Below, piece after piece: positions 53,206 through 60,532 of a stretch of 64,000 nucleotides of DNA. The stretch spans positions 5,117,001-5,181,000 of the forward strand of contig NZ_LT827010.1 of the NCBI RefSeq assembly GCF_900119315.1, read 5' to 3'. A program made the position numbers and the translations under genes. The notes under the pieces were generated by a model. That model saw only the letters and a program-made list of their open reading frames with translations. It ran no database searches and was not told the origin of the DNA. Each line of letters opens with the position of its first letter. Position 1 is the first letter of the stretch. Origin of the DNA: Actinoplanes sp. SE50/110. GTDB taxonomy: Bacteria; Actinomycetota; Actinomycetes; Mycobacteriales; Micromonosporaceae.

Positions 53206-54233
53206 TTAGGAGTTACGCAGCAGGCGGTCCAGCACCCGGGTGCCGAAGGTGAGCGCGGCCACCGGCACCCGTTCGTCGACGCCGTGGAAGAGCGCGGTGA
53301 AATCCAGCTCCGGGGGCAGGCGCAGCGGGGCGAACCCGAAATGCCGGATGCCCAGACGCTGGAAGCTCTTGGCATCGGTGCTGGCCGACAGCATGTACGG
53401 CAGCAGGCGCGCCCCCGGGTCCTCGGCGCCGATCGCCGCGGCCATCGCATCCACCAACGTACCGCGGAAATCGGTCTCGACCCCGGGAAGACTGTCCCAC
53501 CGTACGTCGATCCCCGGGCCGAGCACGGCGCGGCGGCCAGCTTCGCCACCGCGTTGTCGTCGTGCAGCAGCGAGCCGTGCCCGGCCGTCCCGCGGGCCAG
53601 CAGCCGGATCCACGCGACCCCCTTCTCGGCGGTCTCCACCAGGTACGCCCGGGCGCCGTCCCCGACGGTCACCGAGAAGCCGCCGACCTCGCTGATCGCC
53701 TCGGTCACCCCGTCGAACAGCTCCGGGCGATGCTCGGCCAGCCAGCGGGCGCCGTGGAAGCCGCCGGCCTCCTCGTCGGCGACATAGGCGAAGACGAGAT
53801 CCCGCGGCGGCGTCACGTTCTCCCGTTTGAGCCGGCGGGCGACGGCCAGGCTGACCGCGAGGCTGCCCTTCATGTCGACCGCGCCGCGGCCCCACACGTA
53901 CCCGTCGCGGACCTCCCCGGAGAACGGGTGCACGCTCTACTCGGCGGCATCGGCCGGTACCACGTCCAGGTGACCGTGCACCAGCAGCGCCCCTCGCTGC
54001 TGATCGGATCCGGTCAGCCGGGCGATCACGTTGCCGCGGCCACGGGCGCCCGACTCGACGTACGTCACCTCATAGCCGACCTCGGCGAGCTTCTCCGCGA
54101 CGTACTCCGCGGCCGGACGTTCGGTGCCCGGGCCGCCGTCGTCACTGGCATTGGTGGTGTCGAACCGGATCAGGTCACCGGTGAGCGCGGCGACCTCGCT
54201 CTCCGCCGTCACGGCGGTGTACGCGTACGCCAT
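53206..54233 (-). pseudogene. M20 family metallopeptidase, disrupted by a nonsense codon and an internal deletion
   Basis: From the ATG at 54233 (GGAGGGAAG just upstream) the frame reads as an M20 peptidase: LIRFDTTNASDDGG, YVAEKLAEVGYEVTYVES, LLVHGHLDVVPAD with the first zinc His and Asp. It then meets TAG at 53937-53939 where family members have EWSVHPFSG, so a Trp codon has mutated. The same frame continues GYVWGRGAVDMKGSLAVSLA and FAYVADEEAGGFHGARWL with further metal ligands. Around 53535, after AVAKLAA, about 100 residues are missing and the frame shifts; the C-terminus (DSLPGVETDFRGTLVDAMAA, DAKSFQRLGIRHFGFAPL) ends at 53206. Non-functional as written. Confidence 0.9.
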
Positions 54234-54249
54234 CTTCCCTCCGTAAACC

Positions 54250-55389
54250 CTACTGATGCAGGAGGTTGTCACGCAGTTCGCGGACGAGCGACGACACGAC
54301 CGCCTTCAAACTACCCGCGTTCGCCGCCGCCACCCGCAACTGCCGCTGGTAGCTGGCGCCGTGCTCGACGATCTCCGCCAGCCCGGCCAGCTCCGCCACA
54401 CACCCCAGCGACTCGGCCACCGGCGCCAGCCGCGGCAGCAACTCACCCACCAGATCCTCGGTGACCAGCCGCTCGTCCCCGGCCGCGGTGCGGATCACGA
54501 TGGCCTCCATCCCGTACCGGGCGGCCCGCCACTTGTTCTCCCGCACGAACCACGGCTGCAACCGGGGCACCGTCCGCCCGGCGTCCAGCTCCCGGGAGAA
54601 GAACTCCACCAGGCACTGGGTGAGCGCCGCGAGCGCACCGATCTCGCGCAGCGTCGGCATACCGTCGAAGGTGCGCACCTCGATCGTGCCCCACCGGGGC
54701 GCCGGCCGGATGTCCCAGCGCAACTCGTTCAGCTCCTCGATCACCCCGGTGTGCCGCAGGTCGGCGACCAGTGCCTCGTAGGCCGCCCAGTCGGCGAGCT
54801 GCGGCGGCAGCCCGGCGGTCGGCAACTGCTGGAACATCAGGGCGCGATTCGAGGCGTACCCCGTCGTCTCCCCCGCCCAGAACGGACTCGACGCGCTGAA
54901 CGCCTGAAAATGCGGCAGGTACGTCAGCAGCCCGTCCACGATCGGCAGCACCTTCCGCCGGTCCTCCACCGCGACGTGCACGTGCACACCCCAGATCATC
55001 ATCTGCCGGCCCCACCACTGGGTGCGGTCGATCAGCGTGTCGTAGCGCGGCTTGCCGGGCGTCACCCGTTGCCGGAACCACTGGCTGAACGGGTGCGTGC
55101 CCGAGGAGATCAGGTCGACCCCCATCGGCTCGGCGACCCCGGCGAGCTGCTCCACCAGCCGGTCCAGATCGTCGACCGCGCGAGCCACCCGATGGTGCGG
55201 GGCGCTGACCACCTCCACCGTGTTCGTCAGCAGCTCCCCGGTGACGTGCGGAAAACCGGCCGCTCCACCGACCTTGGCGAGCAACTCGGGGGCCGCGGCG
55301 GCCAGCTCGCCACTGCGGCGGTCGACGCACGCGATCTCCCACTCGATCCCTAGACGCGACCTGACCGATCGGGCAAAGTCGATACGCAT
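54250..55389 (-). CDS. Carboxylate-amine ligase of the GCS2/YbdK family
   Basis: 379 residues. LGIEWEIACVDRRSGELAAA, LLTNTVEVVSAPHHRV, the paired HVHVAV strand, and PRWGTIEVRTFDGMPTLREI are the blocks of the glutamate-cysteine ligase type 2 family (YbdK, EgtA-like). The reaction joins glutamate to an amine with ATP; the in vivo substrate is usually unknown. It starts 156 bp beyond the dead M20 gene. The two may have formed an amide-bond making/breaking pair. Confidence 0.9.
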   Translation of the reverse strand: MRIDFARSVRSRLGIEWEIACVDRRSGELAAAAPELLAKVGGAAGFPHVTGELLTNTVEVVSAPHHRVARAVDDLDRLVEQLAGVAEPMGVDLISSGTHPFSQWFRQRVTPGKPRYDTLIDRTQWWGRQMMIWGVHVHVAVEDRRKVLPIVDGLLTYLPHFQAFSASSPFWAGETTGYASNRALMFQQLPTAGLPPQLADWAAYEALVADLRHTGVIEELNELRWDIRPAPRWGTIEVRTFDGMPTLREIGALAALTQCLVEFFSRELDAGRTVPRLQPWFVRENKWRAARYGMEAIVIRTAAGDERLVTEDLVGELLPRLAPVAESLGCVAELAGLAEIVEHGASYQRQLRVAAANAGSLKAVVSSLVRELRDNLLHQ

Positions 55390-55420
55390 GCCGCCAACTC
55401 TATGACCGCCCGACCCGGCC

Positions 55421-55537
55421 CGCCTCGCCCGGCAGCCACCCGCCTGCCGACCGCCTGACCGACCGCCTCACCCGGCAGCCAGCCACCTGCCGAGCGCCTC
55501 ACCCGGCAGCCAGCCACCTGCCGAGCGCCTCACCGGC
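55421..55537. repeat. 31-bp tandem repeat in an intergenic region
   Basis: Unit CGCCTCACCCGGCAGCCAGC plus 11 bases, with two exact copies at 55464-55494 and 55495-55525, a degenerate copy at 55421-55451 and a partial at 55526-55537. It lies in the 254-bp gap between two unrelated genes that hold no other feature. Copy number probably varies between strains. Confidence 0.9.
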
Positions 55538-55643
55538 CGCCTCACCCCGCGCTCACCCGCCCGCAGATCGACTGACCGCCCATCGCCGATCCCGCCACGT
55601 GGCCCGCGGCGGCCGGCCCACCTCGACAGCGGCCGAGCGGACC

Positions 55644-56660
55644 TCAGCCGGCCGCCTCCTCCATGCCGGCCGGGCCGGCCACGGACGCCGCGGCGCCGCG
55701 ACGCCGCCACGTCACGCCCAGGGCGGCCGCCAGGGCGATCAGGGCGACGATCGTCCCGGGCCAGGCCGGGATGCCGTCGCCCGGACCGTAGGTGATGTAC
55801 GGAACCGGCGAGCCCTCGGCATAGACGAGCACCTGACAGGTCGCACAGCCGTGCACGAACGCGGGCACCGCCGCCGCCGAGAGCGCGACCGCCGAGGAGC
55901 CGCTCGCCAACAGCCGCCGGGCCCGGGTCCCCCGCCGCACCCGGTAGGCGAGAGCCGCGGCCACCAGCCACCCGACGACCGCTCCCCCGGCCATGCCGGC
56001 AACGGTGAGCGGGCGCACCACCGCGGGCTCCACCGGCCACACGTCGGTCCGGTACGAATTCTGGAAGGCGCCCTCGGCACTGTCGACCACCAGGCCGCTG
56101 CCGTCGAGTTTCAGCCGGCCCCTGGTGGCGGCGAAGGTGAAGAGGTGCTCGTGCTCGCCGACGGGAAACTCCCGGTACGCCGTTGTCCGCCACCCGGCGG
56201 CGGTGAGCGCGGCCCGGATGCGCCCGGGCGAATAGTCTCTGCCCCCGTGGGTGATGAGCGCCACCCCCGGCCCCTTCATCGCCGACTCCTCGGGGTGGAC
56301 CTCGGCCGGCGTCGACGTGCCGATCATCGCGGTGTTGAGGGATCGCAGGGCGGCCTCGGCCGGAATCCCCGCGGCCGTCCGCCAGCCCAACCAGGTGCCG
56401 GCCACCCCGCCGAACCCGCCCACGATCACCGCGGCGAGCAGGGCTCCGGCCAGCGCGAGCGGACGCCGGGCCGGCAGCCGGAACCGCTGGCGGAGACCGC
56501 AGAGGATCAGGTGCAGCGCCTGCCCCGGGCTCGGCCGATGCCGTTCGTCCGCCGCCATGTCCAGCAACGTGGTGATCACCTCGACGCCGTGCCGCTCGCG
56601 GTAGTCCCGCGGATATGCCCACATCAGCCGCCGATAGTGAGCCTCCAGCCGATCACTCAC
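55644..56660 (-). CDS. Membrane protein coupled to a PadR regulator
   Basis: 338 residues from a GTG that overlaps the PadR stop by 4 bases. The N-terminal ~45 residues (YRRLMWAYPRDYRERHGVEV) are the typical cytoplasmic helix of permease-like proteins that pair with PadR regulators in actinobacteria. One span follows (~72-95), then an extracytoplasmic region and three spans near the C-terminus. Possibly an anti-sigma-like or permease component controlled by the regulator; no motif decides. Confidence 0.75.
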   Translation of the reverse strand: MSDRLEAHYRRLMWAYPRDYRERHGVEVITTLLDMAADERHRPSPGQALHLILCGLRQRFRLPARRPLALAGALLAAVIVGGFGGVAGTWLGWRTAAGIPAEAALRSLNTAMIGTSTPAEVHPEESAMKGPGVALITHGGRDYSPGRIRAALTAAGWRTTAYREFPVGEHEHLFTFAATRGRLKLDGSGLVVDSAEGAFQNSYRTDVWPVEPAVVRPLTVAGMAGGAVVGWLVAAALAYRVRRGTRARRLLASGSSAVALSAAAVPAFVHGCATCQVLVYAEGSPVPYITYGPGDGIPAWPGTIVALIALAAALGVTWRRRGAAASVAGPAGMEEAAG

Positions 56661-57121
56661 AGCCCACCACCGAAGGCGAGCCGCGGACGGCCGGAAGCAG
56701 CGGACCCACCGTCACCGAAGCCCAGCCGCGGGCGACCGGAAGCAGCGGACGCAGCGCCGCCGAAGGCGAGTCGCGGGCCGGTGCCGGGAGCGACCTGCGG
56801 GCCCGTTCCGCCGCCGGGCGCGAGGCGCAGGCGGGCGGCGGCCGCGTCGGCGTTGCGGCGCAGGCGGCGGACCTGGCCGGCGAGCGCGGCGGTTCCGCTG
56901 TCGGTGAGCCGGTAGTAGCGGCGCAGCCGGCCGTCCACCGCCTCCTCCCGGTCGACCTCGATCAGGCCCTGCTCGGTGAGCCGGTCGAGCGCCCCGTAGA
57001 GGGTGCCGGGCCGCAGCACCACCTCACCCTCGGACAGCTCCCGCACGGCCCGGATCACGCCGTAGCCGTGTGCCGGCTCGGCCGCCAGGGCGGTGAGGAT
57101 CAAGAACGTCGGTTCCTGCAT
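56657..57121 (-). CDS. PadR family transcriptional regulator
   Basis: 154 residues. The winged helix occupies residues 1-85: LILTALAAEPAHGYGVIRAV, LRPGTLYGALDRLTEQGLIE, RRYYRLTDSGTAAL. Instead of the usual helical dimerisation domain, the C-terminal ~50 residues are Gly/Ala-rich with repeated RPRL(A/G)FG units. It is the first gene of an operon with the membrane protein. A GAC-N7-GTC palindrome sits 20 bp upstream, a likely autoregulatory site. Confidence 0.88.
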   Translation of the reverse strand: MQEPTFLILTALAAEPAHGYGVIRAVRELSEGEVVLRPGTLYGALDRLTEQGLIEVDREEAVDGRLRRYYRLTDSGTAALAGQVRRLRRNADAAAARLRLAPGGGTGPQVAPGTGPRLAFGGAASAASGRPRLGFGDGGSAASGRPRLAFGGGL

Positions 57122-57142
57122 GATCGGCAGACTACGGGCCCC

Positions 57143-57155
57143 GACATATAACGTC
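57143..57155. promoter_or_regulatory. Candidate PadR operator
   Basis: GACATATAACGTC, an AT-centred inverted repeat with GAC/GTC arms, lies 22-34 bp before the PadR start codon on the minus strand. PadR proteins bind AT-rich palindromes of this size near their own promoters. Autorepression is inferred. Confidence 0.45.
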
Positions 57156-57192
57156 AAACGTACTATGGTGACAAGACATTCACAGAGGTCAA

Positions 57193-57210
57193 CTAGAATT
57201 CCTATGGTTG
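57193..57210 (+). promoter_or_regulatory. Promoter/operator of the sulfur-box type (CTAGAATTCCTATGG)
   Basis: CTAGAATTCCTATGGTTG contains TAGAAT, a good -10 hexamer, followed immediately by the CCTATGG core. It ends 20 bp before the start of the redoxin-like gene. The same composite recurs at 59111-59126 and 59145-59160. A second CTATGG lies upstream at 57163-57168. Confidence 0.6.
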
Positions 57211-57229
57211 CAGTAGGTAATATCGGCGC

Positions 57230-57808
57230 ATGACCACCACCGTGCGACGTCGCACCGACGATCAGCAGTTCCGGCTGCAGCTGGAGAGCAACGCCATCTG
57301 GAACCGGATGGTCACCCCCGGCGACCGCCTCCCCGACATGCCACTGCTCGAAGTGGACCTGGGCCCGATCCACCTGAACCGACTGCGCGACACCGGCCCG
57401 GTCGTCCTGCTGTTCTTCCGGCACGCGAGCTCCCCGGAGTGCGACGCCGCCCTGCACACCTACCGCGACGCGCTCGTCCCGGCCCTGACCCCGCTGGACG
57501 CCCACCTGGTCGCCGTCAGCCCGCAGGAGCCCGGCCGCCTGGAGGCCGTCAAGCGCCGCCACGAGCTGGACTTCTTCGTCACCGCCGACCCCCGGCACAC
57601 GCTGATCGACGCCTTCAACATCGGCTTCCGCAGCCCCGACGCGCAACCGATCCTGGGCACCGGCCGCTCCGTCCTGCCGTTCGCCGCCACGGTCGTCGCC
57701 GACCGCACCGGCGTCATCCGCTTCGCCGAGATCAACGCCGACTGGTCCACGCCCACCGCCCCCCACCGCATCATCGAAGCGCTTCGCCCACCCCTGACCA
57801 CCCGCTGA
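57230..57808 (+). CDS. Redoxin-domain protein (AhpC/TSA-like peroxiredoxin family)
   Basis: 192 residues. The fold is AhpC/TSA-like: GDRLPDMPLLEVDLGPIHLN, VVLLFFRHASSPECDAALHT, LVAVSPQEPGRLEAVKRRHE and a C-terminal TGVIRFAEINADW. The only cysteine in the active-site region is in SSPECDAAL, two residues off the usual peroxidatic T-x-x-C, so activity is uncertain. The protein lacks a signal peptide. The promoter carries the motif shared with sulfur genes, which places it in the same putative regulon and suggests a role in handling organosulfur oxidation stress. Confidence 0.8.
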   Translation: MTTTVRRRTDDQQFRLQLESNAIWNRMVTPGDRLPDMPLLEVDLGPIHLNRLRDTGPVVLLFFRHASSPECDAALHTYRDALVPALTPLDAHLVAVSPQEPGRLEAVKRRHELDFFVTADPRHTLIDAFNIGFRSPDAQPILGTGRSVLPFAATVVADRTGVIRFAEINADWSTPTAPHRIIEALRPPLTTR

Positions 57809-58011
57809 CCACCACCCGCCAGCCACGCATCCCCCGAACGGCAGGAGACCCCGACCGCCGAAGACGGGCGCCGAAACGACGCGCGCGGCCGCACGGACGC
57901 CGACGCCGACGCCACGGAAGCAGTCGAAACAGGGAGTGTGGATGGCCGCAGGCGCGATGGGGCCGCGAGCGCGGACGGACCGCGAGCCCGCCGAAAGGCG
58001 CAAGGCGGCAA
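57809..58011. other. Intergenic, no gene seen
   Basis: Part of a 312-bp gap between convergent sulfur-island genes. Highly GC-rich, with only Arg/Gly/Pro-rich shadow frames on both strands. The second half is made of tandem repeats listed separately. Confidence 0.5.
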
Positions 58012-58111
58012 GGGCGCGGGACGGCCGGTAGGGCGCGGGACGGCCGGTAGGGCGCGGCCGCCGACGGTCCGGAGCGGCCCAACGCGCGGCCGCCGACGGT
58101 CCGGAGCGGCC
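58012..58111. repeat. Two nested tandem duplications
   Basis: GGGCGCGGGACGGCCGGTA occurs at 58012-58030 and 58031-58049. Immediately after, GCGCGGCCGCCGACGGTCCG plus 8 bases occurs at 58052-58079 and 58084-58111. Both are exact or near-exact and lie just 3' of the decayed sulfonate gene, consistent with a rearrangement-prone end point. Confidence 0.88.
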
Positions 58112-58120
58112 GCGGGCTGG

Positions 58121-59046
58121 TCAGCCGATGATGGCCGCGGCGTAGGTTGCGGCGACCGAGGCGGGCTCGGTGAGTTCCGGGCCGACGGCGGTCAGGCCGA
58201 AGTCGACGACGTCCGCGCCCAGTTCGCTGAGCAGCCGGGCCAGGACCGCCTCGGCGGCGTCCGCCTGGGTCTGCGCCTCCGCGGCGACGACCGGCACCGC
58301 GACCACGCCGGCCAGCGCGTTCGCCGGCAGGTGGTCGAGCAGCACCTTGAGGGCTCCGGAGTAGGCGCCGCGGGCGGCCGGGGTGGCGACCACGAGGATC
58401 GCCGCATCCTGGACCTCGAGCAGCGCCGCGCTGGTGGCGAGCAGGTCGAGGGAGAAGAAGTAGGTGGCCGAGCCCTGCAGGTTGCTGACCCGATCCTCCG
58501 GCCCTTGAGCGGGGCGACCGAGGCCACCGAGCCGTCGTTGCGGACGTAGAGGTCGAGGCAGCCGAGGTGCAGGCCGCCGCTGAGCTTGACCGGGGTGCCG
58601 TTGTAGATCGGGCCCAGGTAGTTGAAGAAGATGCCGTTGGAGGCGACGTACTTGCCGGAGCCGACCGCCGCGGTGATGTCCTCGTCGGTGCCGGCCTTCT
58701 TCAGCACGACGTCGAGCCCGGCCTTGGTGAAGAAGCCCTTCTCGTATGCGGCGACCAGCGGGGCGTCGCACGCGCCGCTGGGGGTGGTGAGCGTGAGCTG
58801 CTGCCCGGCCCAGGACCGGGTGACGGTCAGGCCACCGGCCGCGGCGGGCTGCGGTTCGTCGCGGCCGCGCAGGACGGCCCACCCGGCCAGGCCACCGGCG
58901 GCCAGGACGCCGGCGCCGACCGCCGCGGAGGTGAACAGGCGCCGCCGGGACAGGCCGGCCGGCACGTCGAGGTCGACGTTCGCCTCGACCGGGGCGTCGT
59001 CGCCCGGCTCGCCGGTCGGGGCTTGCGAACTGAGGCTATCGGTCAT
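58121..59046 (-). pseudogene. Sulfonate-binding protein/FMN reductase fusion scar
   Basis: From the ATG at 59046 the first ~185 residues are an ABC-type aliphatic-sulfonate/NMT1-like binding protein: twin-Arg-like signal SRRRLFTSAAVGAGVLAAG, then AYEKGFFTKAGLDVVLKKAG, GIFFNYLGPIYNGTPVKLSG and PLKGRRIG. A one-base deletion near 58491 shifts the frame; restoring it gives IGVSNLQGSATYFFSLDL, still binding protein. At about 58440 the sequence switches to the C-terminal half of an NADPH-dependent FMN reductase (AAILVVATPAARGAYSGALK, LLDHLPANALAGVVAVPVVA) and ends at 58121. The rest of the binding protein, the permease, ATPase and reductase N-terminus are gone, so this is a deletion scar of an ssu-like operon. 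Confidence 0.85.
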
Positions 59047-59110
59047 CGTGGATACCTTCTTGCCGGGCGGGGACCGCTTTCGGCGAACCGTAACGCCTGT
59101 CGAAAGTGGA

Positions 59111-59126
59111 CTAGAATGCCTATCGG
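59111..59126. promoter_or_regulatory. Sulfur-box promoter element B (CTAGAATGCCTATCGG)
   Basis: Contains TAGAAT followed by GCCTATCGG. It lies in the 131-bp divergent region between the sulfonate-protein remnant (minus) and the cysteine-synthase-like gene (plus), 65 bp from the former. Ten of its first thirteen bases match the site at 57193. Confidence 0.6.
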
Positions 59127-59144
59127 CTTAATATGCTCAACAGC

Positions 59145-59160
59145 CTAGTTCCCCTATGTG
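59145..59160 (+). promoter_or_regulatory. Sulfur-box promoter element C (CTAGTTCCCCTATGTG)
   Basis: A second, weaker copy in the same divergent region, ending 17 bp before the ATG of the cysteine-synthase-like gene, the same distance range as the site in front of the redoxin gene. A further CTAGG follows at 59165-59169. Confidence 0.5.
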
Positions 59161-59177
59161 TTTGCTAGGTTATTGGC

Positions 59178-60509
59178 ATGAGTGTGCTCGATGCCATCGG
59201 CGACACCCCGCTGATCCGGCTGACCCGGATCACCGCCGGCCTGACCGCCGAGGTCCATCTCAAGGCGGAGTTCCTCAACCCGGGCGGCAGCGTCAAGGAC
59301 CGGGCCGCGCTGGCCATGGTGCGGGCCGCCGAGGCGTCCGGCGAGCTACGCCCGGGCGGGGTGATCGTCGAGGGCACCTCCGGCAACACCGGGGTCGGGC
59401 TCGCCATGATCGCCGCGCAGCGCGGCTATCGGGCGGTCGTTGTGGTGCCCGACAAGAGCAGCGCCGAGAAGATCGCGACGCTGCGCGCCTACGGCGCCGA
59501 GGTGGTGATCACCATCGGCGGGGTGACCCGCGAGGACCCGCGGCACGTCTCGCAGGTCGCCGCCCGGCTCGCCGAGCAGACCCCGGGCGGCTGGCTCGCC
59601 GGGCAGTACGACAACCCGGCCAACCCGGGTGCGCACCTGGCCACCACCGGCCCGGAGATCTGGCGGCAGACCGGCGGCCGGATCACCCACTTCGTGGCCG
59701 GGGTGGGCACCGGCGGCACGATCAGCGGCGCCGGGGCGTACCTGCGCTCGGCCGGCCCGGTCACGGTGATCGGCGCCGACCCGGAGAACTCGGTCTACGG
59801 CGGGGGCGACGGCAGTCCGTACTACGTGGAGAGCATCGGCCACTACGTGCACCCGGACACGGTCGAGGACGTCTGGCCACAGTCGTACCATCGGCAGGTC
59901 GTGCACCGCATCGAGCGGATCAGTGACCGGGAGTCGATCGAGACCACCCGCCGCCTGGCCCGCGAAGAGGGCATCCTGGCCGGCGCGTCGACCGGCACGG
60001 CGGTCGCCGCGGCCCTGCGGGTGGCCCGCGACCTGGGGCCGGACGACCTGGTGGTGGTGCTGGCCCCGGACTCCGGGCGGGCCTACCTGTCGAAGTACTT
60101 CGACGACGGCTGGCTGCGCCGGGCCGGCTTCCCGGCGCCGACCGCACCCGGCCCGCTGGCCGGTGGGTTGCCGCTCGCCGTCCCGCTTCACCTACCGGCC
60201 GATTCCCGGGTACGGGACCTCGGCAGCGCCCCGGTCGCGCTGCTGGTCCTCCCGCGCCCCGGGCAGACCACCCCGCACCCGTCGCCCGGGGACGTGCTCG
60301 GCGTCGTGCCGGCCGTCGCGGTCGCCGGGGCCGCACCGGACGCGCCACTGGCCGCCTTCGCCCAGCCGCTGCCCACGGTCGGCGCCGGTGAGCCGGTCGC
60401 CGAGGCGATCGGCCGCACCCCGCCCGAGGCCGGCTGGCTCGCCGTGCTCACCGACGGCCGGATCACCGGCCTCACCCCACGACCCGTCCCGGCACCCGCC
60501 ACCACCTAA
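59178..60509 (+). CDS. Cysteine synthase/cystathionine beta-synthase family enzyme with CBS-like C-terminus
   Basis: 443 residues. The fold-type II PLP domain has GDTPLIRLTRIT, the PLP lysine in NPGGSVKDRAAL (~42), the phosphate loop EGTSGNTGVGLA and GVGTGGTISGAG, with LAPDSGRAYLSKYFDDGWL ending at ~330. The C-terminal ~115 residues occupy the place of the two CBS domains of bacterial cystathionine beta-synthases but are strongly diverged (GWLAVLTDGRITGL at the end). It probably makes cysteine or cystathionine in the sulfur island. Preceded by two sulfur-box motifs; followed 23 bp later by the flavin-dependent oxygenase gene. Confidence 0.88.
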   Translation: MSVLDAIGDTPLIRLTRITAGLTAEVHLKAEFLNPGGSVKDRAALAMVRAAEASGELRPGGVIVEGTSGNTGVGLAMIAAQRGYRAVVVVPDKSSAEKIATLRAYGAEVVITIGGVTREDPRHVSQVAARLAEQTPGGWLAGQYDNPANPGAHLATTGPEIWRQTGGRITHFVAGVGTGGTISGAGAYLRSAGPVTVIGADPENSVYGGGDGSPYYVESIGHYVHPDTVEDVWPQSYHRQVVHRIERISDRESIETTRRLAREEGILAGASTGTAVAAALRVARDLGPDDLVVVLAPDSGRAYLSKYFDDGWLRRAGFPAPTAPGPLAGGLPLAVPLHLPADSRVRDLGSAPVALLVLPRPGQTTPHPSPGDVLGVVPAVAVAGAAPDAPLAAFAQPLPTVGAGEPVAEAIGRTPPEAGWLAVLTDGRITGLTPRPVPAPATT

Positions 60510-60532
60510 ACCGTGCAGAACGGAGCCACCGC

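Noticed and set aside
55421-55537. CRISPR array
   Set aside because: The 31-bp units are directly adjacent with no unique spacers, so it is a simple tandem repeat.
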